A stretch of 64,000 nt of DNA from Geminicoccus sp036263595 (GCF_036263595.1 NZ_DATAGQ010000148.1:11174-75173), one strand, 5' to 3'; shown: positions 49,882 to 59,497, numbered from the stretch's first letter. The notes: generated by a model not told the origin, from the letters alone. Numbers and translations: made by a program.

Positions 49882-52194
49882 TCAGAACCGCGTCCCGAAG
49901 GAAATGCGGAATTCCTCGGTCTCGTCATAATCTTCCTTGGCGAACGGCAGCGCGAAGTCGATCGCGAGGGGACCAAGCGGCGAGATCCAGGACAGACCGA
50001 CGCCCGCCGATGCCCGCAGCGACCCCGAATCCTCGAGGCCAGGACCGCTGAGGTCGATGTCCGTCAGGGTGCCTGCCTGCGCGAAGCTACGGCCGAAAAT
50101 CTGCAGTTCCTCTGGCAACCCCAACGGGAAGCGCATCTCCGCGGTGCCCACATAGTAGAGATTGCCGCCAAGGGCATCGCCGAAATCGACGTCACGCGGC
50201 CCGATGCCGGCGAACTCGAAGCCTCGGAAGCTGGCGCCGCCAATGAAGAACCGGTCGGACAGGTGCACCTCCTCGCCGCCGAATCCGACGATGTACCCGG
50301 CCGAAACGCCCAGGTTGACCACGACGTCCGGAATGATCGAGTAGTACCAGTCGCTGCGGACCTCGTGCTTGATCCACTGGTTGTCGCCGCCAAGGCCCGC
50401 GATGTCCTGGTCGAGCCGCAGCAGGGTGCCCGCGTTCGGCAGGAAGCGGTCGTCACGGGTGTCGTAGGCGAGGGTCTGGCCGATGATCGACGAGGTCCGG
50501 TCCCCCTCCTCGTCGCGGATATAGGGCGAGGAGTCGTCCGGCACGTCGAAGATCTTGTCGTTGCGCAGGGTGTAGCGCACGCCATGGCGCCAGTTCTCGG
50601 TCAGCGGATAGTTCGCCCGCACCGTCCCGCCGACGTTGCGCTCGTCGAACGACGATTCGTCCTGGTAGTCCGTTTCCCGCGAGAACAGGTCGAAGCCGAC
50701 CGCGAGGTCGCGGTCCATGAAGTAGGGCTCGGTGAAGCCCACGCCGATATCCTGCCGGCGGCCGGAGAAGGTGAACTGGGCGTCGATGTCCTGGCCCCTG
50801 CCCAGCAGGTTGCGCTCCCGCAGGCGGATGTCGCCCAGCACGCCGTCCGAGGTGGAATAGCCAGCACCGAACGACAGTTCGCCGGTGGAGCGCTCGACCA
50901 CATCCACGGTGATGACGACCTTGTCGGCTGCCGATCCTTGCTGCGTGCCGACCTCGACCCTGTCGAAGAAGCCCAGCGCCCGGATGCGCTGCTCCGAGCG
51001 GCGCAGGAGGTCGGCGTTGAAGGCATCGCCCTCGGCCAGCCGGAACTCGCGCCGGATAACCCGGTCCAGGGTGCGGACGTTGCCGCGAATGTCGATCCGC
51101 TCGACATAGACCCGTGGGCCTTCGTCCACGACGAAGTTGACCGCGACGGTCTTGTTCTCCGTGTCGATCTGCTGGACCGGGTTCACCCTGGTGAACGCAT
51201 AGCCCAGCACGGACAGGCGATCGGTCAGCGCCTCGACCGTCTTCTCGATCTGCTCGCTGCTGTAGGTTTCGCCGGCCACCGGAACGAGCAGCGACTGGAG
51301 CTCCTCGGGCTGCACGTCACGCACGTTGCTGGTGACGGTGATGTCGCCGAAGTTGAACAGCTCGCCTTCGTCCACGGTGAAGGTGATGAAGAAGTCGCTG
51401 CCGTCGGGCGACAGCTCGGCCACAGCGGAGCGCACCTCGAACTGGGCATAGCCGCGGCTGGTATAGAAGCGGCGCAACAGCTCCTGGTCGTAGGCCAGCC
51501 TGTCCGGATCGTAGGTGTCGTCGGTGGTGAAGAAACGGTACCAGGCGCTTTCCTTGGTCTGGATCACCCCGCGCAGTGCCGAGTCCGAGAAGTTCTCGTT
51601 GCCGATGAAGCTGATGCCGCCCACGCCGGTGAGCGGGCCTTCCTTGATTTCGAACACCAGGTCGACGCGGTTCTGGTCGAGCTCGATGACCTTGGGCTCG
51701 ACCGTGGCGCCGTAGCGGCCGCTGCTGCGATAGATGTCCAGGATCCGGGTCACCGCCGCCTGCACCCGCGCGCGGGTGAACACGGTGCGGGGCTGCAGCT
51801 GGACTTCCTGGGTCAGGACCTCGGTCGTGATCCGGTCGTTCCCCTCGAACGCCACCCGGTTGATGATGGGGTTCTCGACGACGGTGACCACCAGGACCGA
51901 GCCTTCCCGCTCGATCCTCACATCGTCGAACAGCCCGGTCGCGAACAGTGTCTTGAGCGAATCGTCGAGCCTGCGGTCGTCGAACCGGTCGCCCTGGCGC
52001 AGCGACAGATAGTTCTCGATCGTCGCCTGCTCGATCCGCTGGTTGCCGCGCACCTCGATCGCGGTGACGGTGTCCGATGGCTGCTGGGCCTGGGCCGACG
52101 GAGCCAGCAGCGAAGTCGAGGCCATTGCGGTTGTCAGAGAAATCGACAGCAAGAGCGCGGTCAACGTCCGGCGCAGCGCCCGGCTTATCTGCAT
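49882..52194 (-). CDS. bamA: Outer-membrane protein assembly factor BamA
   Basis: The 770-residue protein has a signal peptide (ALRRTLTALLLSISLTTAMA, cut near AQA). Five POTRA domains follow (about 45-430, beginning DTVTAIEVRGNQRIEQATIE). The C-terminal 16-strand barrel has the conserved VRGF-type loop (here FRGFEFAGIGPRD) and ends in Phe after ISFGTR. It inserts beta-barrel proteins into the outer membrane. It lies between rseP and skp, a usual order. The ATG at 52194 gives the best signal peptide. Confidence 0.97.
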   Translation of the reverse strand: MQISRALRRTLTALLLSISLTTAMASTSLLAPSAQAQQPSDTVTAIEVRGNQRIEQATIENYLSLRQGDRFDDRRLDDSLKTLFATGLFDDVRIEREGSVLVVTVVENPIINRVAFEGNDRITTEVLTQEVQLQPRTVFTRARVQAAVTRILDIYRSSGRYGATVEPKVIELDQNRVDLVFEIKEGPLTGVGGISFIGNENFSDSALRGVIQTKESAWYRFFTTDDTYDPDRLAYDQELLRRFYTSRGYAQFEVRSAVAELSPDGSDFFITFTVDEGELFNFGDITVTSNVRDVQPEELQSLLVPVAGETYSSEQIEKTVEALTDRLSVLGYAFTRVNPVQQIDTENKTVAVNFVVDEGPRVYVERIDIRGNVRTLDRVIRREFRLAEGDAFNADLLRRSEQRIRALGFFDRVEVGTQQGSAADKVVITVDVVERSTGELSFGAGYSTSDGVLGDIRLRERNLLGRGQDIDAQFTFSGRRQDIGVGFTEPYFMDRDLAVGFDLFSRETDYQDESSFDERNVGGTVRANYPLTENWRHGVRYTLRNDKIFDVPDDSSPYIRDEEGDRTSSIIGQTLAYDTRDDRFLPNAGTLLRLDQDIAGLGGDNQWIKHEVRSDWYYSIIPDVVVNLGVSAGYIVGFGGEEVHLSDRFFIGGASFRGFEFAGIGPRDVDFGDALGGNLYYVGTAEMRFPLGLPEELQIFGRSFAQAGTLTDIDLSGPGLEDSGSLRASAGVGLSWISPLGPLAIDFALPFAKEDYDETEEFRISFGTRF

Positions 52195-52240
52195 GTGTCC
52201 ACCCCAGCGGCCCACCGCGTTGCGGGCGAACGCGCCCTGA

Positions 52241-53356
52241 TCAGGATACCCAGCCTTTGAGGAACTCGATGACCTTCAGGTTCACCAAATCGTTCCAAGT
52301 CGCGAATACCATGAGGGAAAGCACCATGGCCAGTCCGAAACGGAACGCCATTTCCTGGGCCCGCTCGGCCAGTGGCCGCCCCCGGATCGCCTCCGCCGCG
52401 TACATGACGAGATGACCGCCGTCGAGCATCGGGATCGGGAAAAGGTTGATCAACCCAAGATTGATCGACAGGACGGCGGTGAACCAGATCGCCGGCACCA
52501 GGCCATCCTGAGAGATCTCCCCGGACATCTGGGCGATGCGGATCGGCCCACCCAGTTCCTGGGTACCGCGTGAACCGACGATCATCTCCCAAAGGCCCGC
52601 CAGCGTCCCGGTAATCATCCGCCAGGTCTCGGTGACGGCCTCCACCGGTGCCGACAGGATCGAGCTTCGCCGGAACTCGACGCCCGAGCTGCCGATCCCG
52701 ATGCGGCCGATCCGGTGCTCGTTGCCGAATCGGTCGGTAAGCTCGGTGAGTTCCGGCACCAGCGGCAGGTCGATCTGGTCCTCCCCGCGCAGAACCGAGA
52801 TCTGCAGTTCCTCGCCCGGACGGGGAGCCACCAGGGACTGCAGCTGCTCGAAGCTTTCCACGGAAGCACCGTCCACGGCGACGATCCGGTCGCCGGGCAG
52901 GATGCCGGCTACCGCCGCCGGGCTGTTCTCGGCCACCGTGCCGACCACGGGCGGCGTGAACGGCCTTCCGCTCACCACGAACAGGAAGGTCAGCGCGACG
53001 ATGGCGAACACGAAGTTGGCGGCCGGTCCCGCGAAGACGATCGCCGCTCGCTGCCCGACCGTCTTGGCCGGAAACGAGGTGGGATCGGCGCTGACCTTGG
53101 CATCGCTGCGGGCACTGGCGGCATCGAGGTCGCCATGCATCTTGACGTAGCCGCCCAGCGGGATGGCGCTGAACCGCCAGCGCGTGCCGTGCCGATCGTT
53201 CCATCCGAACAGCTCGGGCCCGAAGCCCACCGAGAACACGTCGACGCGCACGCCGCAGGCACGGGCGACACGGAAATGGCCGTACTCGTGCACGAACACG
53301 ACGACGGTCAGGATGATGAGGAACGGCACGATATACTGAATGAGCGTGCCGATCAT
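52241..53356 (-). CDS. rseP: RIP metalloprotease RseP (site-2 protease)
   Basis: The 371-residue membrane protein has the zinc motif HEYGH (His23, Glu24, His27) in the first helix, a periplasmic PDZ domain (about 115-200, with GDRIVAVDGASVESFEQL), and the second active-site motif LFPIPMLDGGHLV near the C-terminus. It cleaves membrane-anchored anti-sigma factors inside the bilayer in envelope-stress signalling. Its start overlaps the dxr stop (ATGA) and bamA follows after 46 bases. Confidence 0.96.
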   Translation of the reverse strand: MIGTLIQYIVPFLIILTVVVFVHEYGHFRVARACGVRVDVFSVGFGPELFGWNDRHGTRWRFSAIPLGGYVKMHGDLDAASARSDAKVSADPTSFPAKTVGQRAAIVFAGPAANFVFAIVALTFLFVVSGRPFTPPVVGTVAENSPAAVAGILPGDRIVAVDGASVESFEQLQSLVAPRPGEELQISVLRGEDQIDLPLVPELTELTDRFGNEHRIGRIGIGSSGVEFRRSSILSAPVEAVTETWRMITGTLAGLWEMIVGSRGTQELGGPIRIAQMSGEISQDGLVPAIWFTAVLSINLGLINLFPIPMLDGGHLVMYAAEAIRGRPLAERAQEMAFRFGLAMVLSLMVFATWNDLVNLKVIEFLKGWVS

Positions 53357-54534
53357 GGCGCGGGCTCCGAAACGGTGCGGGGGAAACGCATCCGGATCGC
53401 TTGCTCGGCCAGGGATCTGGCCTCGGCATCGATCGCGAACACGGCCGCGAGGTCGGTGGGGGAAGGCGGGCTGAGATCGGCCAGCACCTCCTCGATCACG
53501 GCGACGATGTCGAGGAAGCCGATGCGTCGATCCAGGAAGGCAGCAACCGCCACCTCATCGGCGGCATTGAGAATGGTAGGTGCCGCACCGCCCGCCCGCA
53601 AGCACGCCCTGGCGACCCGCAGGGCCGGGAAGCGCGCCGGGTCCGGCGGCTCGAAGCTGAGCGTCGCGAGCTTCGCCAGGTCCAGCCTCGGCACCGACGA
53701 GGCGAGACGCTCGGGATGGCCCAGGCAATAGCTGATCGGCACCCGCATGTCCGAACAGCCGAGCTGCGCGATCACCGAGCCGTCCTGGTAGTGGACCATG
53801 CCGTGCACGACCGACTGCGGGTGAACCAGCACGTCCAGCCGCTCGTCCGGCAGGTCGAAGAGCTGGTGGGCCTCGATCAGCTCCAGGCCCTTGTTCACCA
53901 TCGTAGCACTGTCGATCGTGATCTTGGCGCCCATCTTCCAGTTCGGGTGCCGCAGGGCGGCCTCGGGCGTGGCCGCACGCATCTCCGCCACCGATGCCTT
54001 GCGGAACGGGCCGCCCGAGGCGGTGATGGTGAGCTTCTCCACGTCGCGGCCATCGCTGCCGGCCAGCGCCTGGAACAGCGCGTTGTGCTCCGAATCGACC
54101 GGCAGCAGCCTTGCGCCATGCTCCGCCACCGCCGCCCTGAACAGGTGGCCGGCCGCGATCAGGCATTCCTTGTTGGCGAGCGCCACGGTGGCACCGCGAT
54201 GCACCGCCGCCATGGTCGGCGCCAGTCCCGCAATGCCGACGATGCCCGCCACCACGCAGTCGGCCGCAAGCCCGGCGGCCGCCACCAGGCCTTCCTCGCC
54301 GGCCGCGGTAGCCAGGCCGTGGCCGGCCAGGCGCTCCTGCAGCTGCCGATGGTGCCGGGGATCGCCGATCACCGTCAGTTCCGGCCGGTAGCGCAGCGCC
54401 AGCTCGGCCAGCGCGTCCGGCCGCGAATGGGCGGTCAGCGCCGTCACCCTGAAACGTTCCGGATGCTCGTCGACGAGCGCCAGCGTGCTGAGCCCGATCG
54501 ATCCGGTGGCGCCGAGCACGGTGAGTGTCGTCAT
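53353..54534 (-). CDS. dxr: 1-deoxy-D-xylulose 5-phosphate reductoisomerase
   Basis: The 393-residue enzyme starts MTTLTVLGATGSIGLSTL (NADPH motif), has VALANKECLIAAG, LPVDSEHNALFQAL with metal-binding acids, LTITASGGPFRKAS, and NWKMGAKITIDSATMVNKGLE, all Dxr hallmarks. It makes 2-C-methyl-erythritol 4-phosphate, the committed step of non-mevalonate isoprenoid synthesis, feeding UppS upstream in the same operon. It overlaps cdsA and rseP by four bases each. Confidence 0.97.
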   Translation of the reverse strand: MTTLTVLGATGSIGLSTLALVDEHPERFRVTALTAHSRPDALAELALRYRPELTVIGDPRHHRQLQERLAGHGLATAAGEEGLVAAAGLAADCVVAGIVGIAGLAPTMAAVHRGATVALANKECLIAAGHLFRAAVAEHGARLLPVDSEHNALFQALAGSDGRDVEKLTITASGGPFRKASVAEMRAATPEAALRHPNWKMGAKITIDSATMVNKGLELIEAHQLFDLPDERLDVLVHPQSVVHGMVHYQDGSVIAQLGCSDMRVPISYCLGHPERLASSVPRLDLAKLATLSFEPPDPARFPALRVARACLRAGGAAPTILNAADEVAVAAFLDRRIGFLDIVAVIEEVLADLSPPSPTDLAAVFAIDAEARSLAEQAIRMRFPRTVSEPAP

Positions 54535-55355
54535 GTCAGGACGCCGGGGCCGAACGCGTAGACGAGCAGCGAGGTCACCGGTGCGGCGAACAGCACGGCG
54601 TCCAGCCGGTCCAGCACGCCGCCATGGCCGGGAATGACGCGGCCGGAATCCTTCAGGCCCGCCACGCGCTTGAGCCGGGATTCGAACAGGTCGCCCAGCT
54701 GCCCGGCGATCGAGACGAACAAGGCGGCAAAGGCGGCTGCCAGCGGCATGCCGTTGGCCAGCGTGGCGACCAGCGCACCGGCGAGCACGCCGCCGATCGC
54801 ACCGCCCAGGCAGCCGGACCAGGTCTTGCCTGGGCTGATCGCCGGCGCGACCTTCGGGCCGCCTACCGAGCGGCCGACCAGATAGGCGACCGTGTCCGTG
54901 CTCCAGATCACCGCGAACATCCAGAGCACCATGGTGAACCCGCGCGGCTCGCCCAGGCGCAGGTCGATGATCAGGACGCAAGGCACCGCGATATAGAGCG
55001 GCCCGAATGCGGCGCGGTCACCATCGTTGCGGCCGAACAGGGCCGCCAGCGCCACGGTCGCGAGGGCCACCAGGGCCACGACCGCCAGGGCCAGGTCCAC
55101 CGTGCCGAGCAACAGGGCCGCCACGCCCAGCAGCGTCGCCAGCCCCGTCGCCACGATCGTCAGGTAGTTGAAGCCGGTCCCGCCGCCCAGCCGGCCGGCG
55201 ATGCGGCCGTACTCGTAGGCCATGAAGCCGGCCGCGGCGACTACCAGCACGTCGAACGCCCAGCCGCCGAACCACAGGCCAGCCATGGCGATCACCACCA
55301 GGGCCAGGCCCGAGGTCAGGCGCTTGTAGAAGGCCGGATCGAACTCGCGGGTCAC
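54531..55355 (-). CDS. cdsA: Phosphatidate cytidylyltransferase
   Basis: The 274-residue membrane protein has about seven helices and the CdsA signature near the C-terminus, SPGKTWSGCLGGAIGGVLAG with the downstream GQLGDLFESRLKRVAGLKDSGRVIPGHGGVLDRLDA motif (quoted in part by family). It makes CDP-diacylglycerol for phospholipids. The GTG start at 55355 lies three bases after the uppS stop. Confidence 0.94.
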   Translation of the reverse strand: MTREFDPAFYKRLTSGLALVVIAMAGLWFGGWAFDVLVVAAAGFMAYEYGRIAGRLGGGTGFNYLTIVATGLATLLGVAALLLGTVDLALAVVALVALATVALAALFGRNDGDRAAFGPLYIAVPCVLIIDLRLGEPRGFTMVLWMFAVIWSTDTVAYLVGRSVGGPKVAPAISPGKTWSGCLGGAIGGVLAGALVATLANGMPLAAAFAALFVSIAGQLGDLFESRLKRVAGLKDSGRVIPGHGGVLDRLDAVLFAAPVTSLLVYAFGPGVLT

Positions 55356-55358
55356 GCG

Positions 55359-56102
55359 TCAGCCGACCTGTGCGCTGCTCGACGCTCCGTAGCGCCGCTC
55401 GCGCCGGGCGAACTCGGCCAGCGCCGCGCGGAAGTGATGCTCGTCGAAGTCCGGCCAAGCCACGTCGAGAAAGACGATCTCGGTATAGGCCAGCTGCCAG
55501 AGCAGGAAGTTGCTGATGCGCTGCTCGCCCGACGTCCGGATCAGCAGGTCCGGGTCGGGGATGCCGGCGGTGCCCAGATGGCGCGCCACCAAGTCCTCGT
55601 CGACCGCCGTGGCGTCCAGATGGCCGGCCTTCGCCGCGTCGACCAGGGTGCGCACCGCCTCGGTGATCTCCCACCGGGAGCCGTAGTTCAGCGCCAGCAC
55701 CAGGTCGAGCCGAGTGTTCCCCTCCGTCAACGCCTCGGCCTCGGCCAGCATCACCCGAATGTCCTCGGCCAGCCGGCTGCGCTCGCCGATCACGCGGATG
55801 CGCACGCCCTCCTTGTGCAGTTCGGTGAGCTCCTTGCGGAGGTAGAAGCGCAGGAGGTTCATGAGCTCGCCGACCTCCATGGCCGGCCGGCGCCAGTTCT
55901 CCGAGCTGAAGGCGAACAGGGTCAGGTAGCGCACGCCCTCGCGCACGGCCGCGCGGATGGCGCGCCGCACCGAATCGGCGCCGCGGCGGTGCCCCATCAC
56001 GCCGGGCATGCCGCGGGCGCGCGCCCAGCGGCGGTTGCCATCCATGATGATGGCGACATGCACCGGTGGCGACCCCGGAACGCCCGCTGCAGTGGACGGC
56101 AT
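55359..56102 (-). CDS. uppS: Undecaprenyl diphosphate synthase
   Basis: The 247-residue cis-prenyltransferase has catalytic Asp21 in HVAIIMDGNRRWARARG, GHRRGADSVRRAI, LTLFAFSSENWRRP, ALNYGSRWEI and the C-terminal DLLIRTSGEQRISNFLLWQLAYTE block (in part). It makes the C55 carrier for peptidoglycan and LPS O-antigen. A TTG at 56111 or the ATG at 56102 may start it. Neither has a strong ribosome binding site, and I chose the ATG. Confidence 0.95.
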   Translation of the reverse strand: MPSTAAGVPGSPPVHVAIIMDGNRRWARARGMPGVMGHRRGADSVRRAIRAAVREGVRYLTLFAFSSENWRRPAMEVGELMNLLRFYLRKELTELHKEGVRIRVIGERSRLAEDIRVMLAEAEALTEGNTRLDLVLALNYGSRWEITEAVRTLVDAAKAGHLDATAVDEDLVARHLGTAGIPDPDLLIRTSGEQRISNFLLWQLAYTEIVFLDVAWPDFDEHHFRAALAEFARRERRYGASSSAQVG

Positions 56103-56131
56103 GATGGACAATTCGACGGCCCCCGAGGCGC

Positions 56132-56695
56132 TCAGACCTGCATGATGTCTTTTTCTTTTTGCGTCAGTAACTGGCCGACCAGGTCGATATGCTTGTCCGT
56201 GAGCTTCTGGATCTCGTCGGCATGCTTGGACTGCTCGTCCTGCGAAATGTGGCTGTCCTTCTCCAGCTTCTTCAGCTGGTCCATGCCGTCACGCCGCACG
56301 TTTCGGATGGCGACCTTCGTGCTCTCGGCATATTTCTGCGCGACCTTGACCAGTTCCTGCCGGCGCTCGCGCGACATCTCCGGCAGCGGCAGGCGCATGA
56401 CTTGGCCCTCGACCTGCGGGTTCAGGCCGAGATTGGCCGAACGGATCGCCTTCTCGACAGCCTTGGTCAGGCCGCGGTCCCAGACCTGCACCTGCAGCAT
56501 CCGGGCATCGGCGACGGTGATGGTCGCACACTGCGCCAGCGGCATCTCGGCCCCGTACGCTTCGACGATCACCGGCTCCAGCATGGAGGTCGTGGCACGG
56601 CCGGTGCGCACACCCGCCAGTTCCTTCTTCAGCGCGTCGATCGCGCCATCCATCCGCTTGTTGACGGATTCCAGGTCAAAGGTCTTCACGCTCAT
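56132..56695 (-). CDS. frr: Ribosome recycling factor
   Basis: The 187-residue helical protein matches Frr: it opens with a helix containing VNKRMDGAIDALKKELAGVRTGRA, has VEAYGAEMPLAQCATI, and ends in a long helix with SHISQDEQSKHADEIQKLTDKHI (in part). It splits ribosomes after termination together with EF-G. Its ATG overlaps the pyrH stop, the usual pyrH-frr coupling. Confidence 0.97.
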   Translation of the reverse strand: MSVKTFDLESVNKRMDGAIDALKKELAGVRTGRATTSMLEPVIVEAYGAEMPLAQCATITVADARMLQVQVWDRGLTKAVEKAIRSANLGLNPQVEGQVMRLPLPEMSRERRQELVKVAQKYAESTKVAIRNVRRDGMDQLKKLEKDSHISQDEQSKHADEIQKLTDKHIDLVGQLLTQKEKDIMQV

Positions 56696-57459
56696 CCCCG
56701 TTCCTCCCCGTCGATCACCGTGTGCGGTCCAAGTCCTTGCACCACCTGCGCATAGGCGCCTGCTTCACGGACGCGGAATACCACAATGGGGATCCTGCTC
56801 TCGCGTGCCAAGGCTATCGCCGAGGCATCCATCACCTTCAGCTCGTCCGCCAGGACCTTCTGGTAGCTCAGGCGCTCGTAGCGGGTGGCATGTGGGTCCT
56901 TCTTCGGATCGGCCGAGTAGACGCCGTCCACCTGCGTCCCCTTGAGGATGGCCTCGCAGTTCATCTCTGCCGCCCGCAGCGCCGCGCCCGTGTCGGTCGT
57001 GAAGAACGGGTTGCCGGTGCCGGCCGCGAACAGGACCACCCTTCCCTTCTCCAGGTGCCGGATCGCGCGGCGTCGGATATAGGGCTCGCAGACCGCAGCC
57101 ATCGGGATGGCGGACATGACCCGTGTCGGCACGCCCGCCCGCTCGATGAAGGCCTGCACGGCCAGCGCGTTGATGACCGTTCCGAGCATGCCCATGTAGT
57201 CGGCGCTCGCCCGGTCGATGCCTGACCCGGCGAGGCTGGCACCGCGCACGATGTTGCCGCCACCGATGACCAGGCATTGCTGCACGCCCAGCGCCTGGAC
57301 CGCCGCGACATCGGCCGCGAGACGATCGAGCACGGCGCTGTCATGTCCGGAAGCCTGGGCGCCCAGGAGCGCCTCGCCGGACATCTTCATCAGCACGCGC
57401 TTCCAGCGCGGCCGGCCGGTCGAGGACGACCGCTGGGAGCTGACGGTTTCCTCGCTCAT
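56692..57459 (-). CDS. pyrH: UMP kinase
   Basis: The 255-residue amino-acid-kinase-fold enzyme has RVLMKMSGEALLG, CLVIGGGNIVRGASL, the DYMGMLGTVINALAVQAF segment, FAAGTGNPFFTTDTGAALRA and GVYSADPKKDPHA. It phosphorylates UMP with ATP. An N-terminal tail of about 20 Ser/Arg-rich residues precedes the fold. The ATG at 57459 follows AAGGGAG at a wide spacing. It lies 55 bases after tsf. Confidence 0.96.
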   Translation of the reverse strand: MSEETVSSQRSSSTGRPRWKRVLMKMSGEALLGAQASGHDSAVLDRLAADVAAVQALGVQQCLVIGGGNIVRGASLAGSGIDRASADYMGMLGTVINALAVQAFIERAGVPTRVMSAIPMAAVCEPYIRRRAIRHLEKGRVVLFAAGTGNPFFTTDTGAALRAAEMNCEAILKGTQVDGVYSADPKKDPHATRYERLSYQKVLADELKVMDASAIALARESRIPIVVFRVREAGAYAQVVQGLGPHTVIDGEERG

Positions 57460-57514
57460 CGCGTCGCCGCTCCCTTCCGCCGGCACCCGCCGACCATGTC
57501 CCACACGCAGAAAA

Positions 57515-58441
57515 TCAGACGCCGGCGAGCTTCGCGACCTCGGCCGCCAGATCGTCCGCTTCCTTCTGGATGCCTTCGCCGCACTGCATCCGCACGAAGG
57601 CGGTCAGCGTCACCGGGGCGCCCACGTCCTTGGCCGCCTGGGCGATGACGTCCTTCACCCGCTGGTCGGGGTTCACGACGAAGACCTGCTCCAGCAGCAC
57701 GACCTCCTCGTAGAACTTGCGGATGCGACCGTCGACCATCTTCTCGATGATGTTGGCGGGCTTGCCGGAGGCTGCCGCCTGGTCGGCGAAGATCGCCCGC
57801 TCGCGCGCGATCAGGGCCGGATCCAGGTTGTCGGTCGACACGGACTGCGGGTTGGTCGCGGCCACGTGCATGGCGATCTGCTTGCCGATCTCGGCGAGCT
57901 TCGCCTTGTCGCCGGTCGACTGCAGGCCGACCAGCACGCCGATCTTGCCGAGGTTCGGCGCCAGCTGGCCGTGCATGTAGCCGGCGACGACACCGTCGGC
58001 CACCGAGATCATGGCGGTGCGGCGCAACGACATGTTCTCGCCGATCACCGCGATCCCGTTGGTGATCTCGTCAGCCACGGTCCGCCCGGAGGACGGGACG
58101 GTCAGGCCCTTGAGCTTCTCAACGTCGCCCATCGCATCGATGGCCAGTGCCGCCGCGTCCATGACGATCGCCTGGAACTGCTCGTTGCGCGACACGAAGT
58201 CCGTCTCGGCATTGATCTCGACGAGCGCGCCGGCGGTGTCGGCGAGCTTCAGGCCGACCAAGCCCTCGGCGGCCGTGCGGCCGGACTTCTTCGCCGCTGC
58301 CGCCAGGCCCTTCTTGCGCAGCCAGTCGACGGCTTCCTCGAGGTTGCCATCGGTCGCTTCCAGCGCCTTCTTGCAGTCCATCATGCCAGCCCCGGTCTGC
58401 TCACGGAGCTGCTTGACGAGGGCGGAGGTAATCTGAGCCAT
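57515..58441 (-). CDS. tsf: Elongation factor Ts
   Basis: The 308-residue protein starts with the UBA-like domain (VKQLREQTGAGMMDCKKALEATDGNLEEAVDWLRKKG, in part) and has the conserved ETDFVSRNEQF segment near 80. The core dimerisation region and C-terminal module follow. It is the nucleotide exchange factor of EF-Tu. It follows rpsB after 39 bases, the standard order. Confidence 0.97.
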   Translation of the reverse strand: MAQITSALVKQLREQTGAGMMDCKKALEATDGNLEEAVDWLRKKGLAAAAKKSGRTAAEGLVGLKLADTAGALVEINAETDFVSRNEQFQAIVMDAAALAIDAMGDVEKLKGLTVPSSGRTVADEITNGIAVIGENMSLRRTAMISVADGVVAGYMHGQLAPNLGKIGVLVGLQSTGDKAKLAEIGKQIAMHVAATNPQSVSTDNLDPALIARERAIFADQAAASGKPANIIEKMVDGRIRKFYEEVVLLEQVFVVNPDQRVKDVIAQAAKDVGAPVTLTAFVRMQCGEGIQKEADDLAAEVAKLAGV

Positions 58442-58480
58442 GTTATCCTGGTCCTGAGGTTCGGTCGTTAGCTCGTTCGG

Positions 58481-59404
58481 TCAGCTCACGCCCGCCACCG
58501 GGACTTCCTCACCGATGACCGCCTGCTCGTCAGGCAGAACGGCCGTGTCGACCGTCAGTTGGTCGCCGAGATCGGCATCGGCAACCGACGCGCTGGGCAC
58601 GATCGTCTCGGCCGGGGCCGCCTCGGCCGCCTCGATCGGCTCCACGGGACCGAGCGGCTCGATCACTTCCTCGTTCAGGTCGACGGCCTCGCCGATATCG
58701 GTGCCCGACGCCGTCAGGTCGGCGGTGATACCGTCCAGCACGGCCGCCACGGCCAGGTCGAGATACAGGTTGATCGCGCGCGCCGCATCGTCGTTGCCCG
58801 GCACCGGGAAGCGGACGTTGTTCGGGTTGCTGTTGCTGTCGCAGATCGCCACGACCGGGATGCCGAGCTTGTTCGCCTCGGCGATCGCGATCTCTTCCTT
58901 GTTCGTGTCGATCACGAAGATCAGGTCGGGCAGGCCGCCCATGTCCTTGATCCCGCCCAGCGAGCGCTCAAGATTGTCGCGCTCGCGGCCGAGGTTCAGG
59001 AACTCCTTCTTGGTCAGGTGGCCCTGGCCGCCTTCGACCCGCGCCTCGATCTCGCGCAGCCGCTTGATCGACTGGCTGATCGTCTTCCAGTTGGTGAGCG
59101 TGCCGCCCAGCCAACGATGGTTCACGAAATACTGGCCGCAGCGACGCGCGGCATCGGCGACCGGTGCCTGTGCCTGGCGCTTGGTGCCGACGAACAGCAC
59201 GCGGCCACGGCCCGCCACCACGTCGCGCACGGTGCGCAGTGCGCGGTCCAGCTGCGGGACGGTCTGCGTCAGGTCGAGGATGTGGATGCCGTTGCGGACG
59301 CCGAAGATGAACGGCGCCATCGCCGGGTTCCAGCGACGGGTCTGATGGCCGAAATGGACGCCGGCTTCGAGCAGCTGGCGCATGGTGAAGGTCGGAAAGG
59401 TCAT
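58481..59404 (-). CDS. rpsB: 30S ribosomal protein S2
   Basis: The 307-residue protein starts MTFPTFTMRQLLEAGVHFGH, has WNPAMAPFIFGVRNGIHILDL, VLFVGTKRQAQ, NHRWLGGTLTNWKT and AICDSNSNPNNVRFPVPGNDDA, the S2 hallmarks. The last 75 residues form an acidic, Ala/Glu/Pro-rich tail beyond the roughly 240 residues of E. coli S2; such tails occur in alphaproteobacteria. The ATG at 59404 is preferred over upstream in-frame codons. It is the first gene of the 15-gene run. Confidence 0.97.
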   Translation of the reverse strand: MTFPTFTMRQLLEAGVHFGHQTRRWNPAMAPFIFGVRNGIHILDLTQTVPQLDRALRTVRDVVAGRGRVLFVGTKRQAQAPVADAARRCGQYFVNHRWLGGTLTNWKTISQSIKRLREIEARVEGGQGHLTKKEFLNLGRERDNLERSLGGIKDMGGLPDLIFVIDTNKEEIAIAEANKLGIPVVAICDSNSNPNNVRFPVPGNDDAARAINLYLDLAVAAVLDGITADLTASGTDIGEAVDLNEEVIEPLGPVEPIEAAEAAPAETIVPSASVADADLGDQLTVDTAVLPDEQAVIGEEVPVAGVS

Positions 59405-59480
59405 GATCCCAGATTCCTCGGGTCGGTTCTTAACCTCCGCGGACGATAACGTCGGAATGACCCGACGCACCGATAGAGGG

Positions 59481-59497
59481 CGTGCCAAGACGGCACG
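59481..59497 (-). promoter_or_regulatory. Hairpin in the rpsB leader
   Basis: CGTGCC and GGCACG are separated by five bases, about 80 bases upstream of the rpsB start. In E. coli S2 represses its own mRNA through a leader structure. A similar role here is only a possibility. A poor sigma-70-like pair (TTGCAT, then TGTAAA 15 bases later on the minus strand) lies further upstream near 59530-59560. Confidence 0.3.

Noticed and set aside
49813..52260. An 815-residue plus-strand frame opposite bamA
   Set aside because: It opposes a clear BamA and has shadow-like composition with no recognisable domain.
54525..56945. An 806-residue plus-strand frame opposite cdsA, uppS, frr and pyrH
   Set aside because: It crosses four well-identified genes on the other strand and has no domain.
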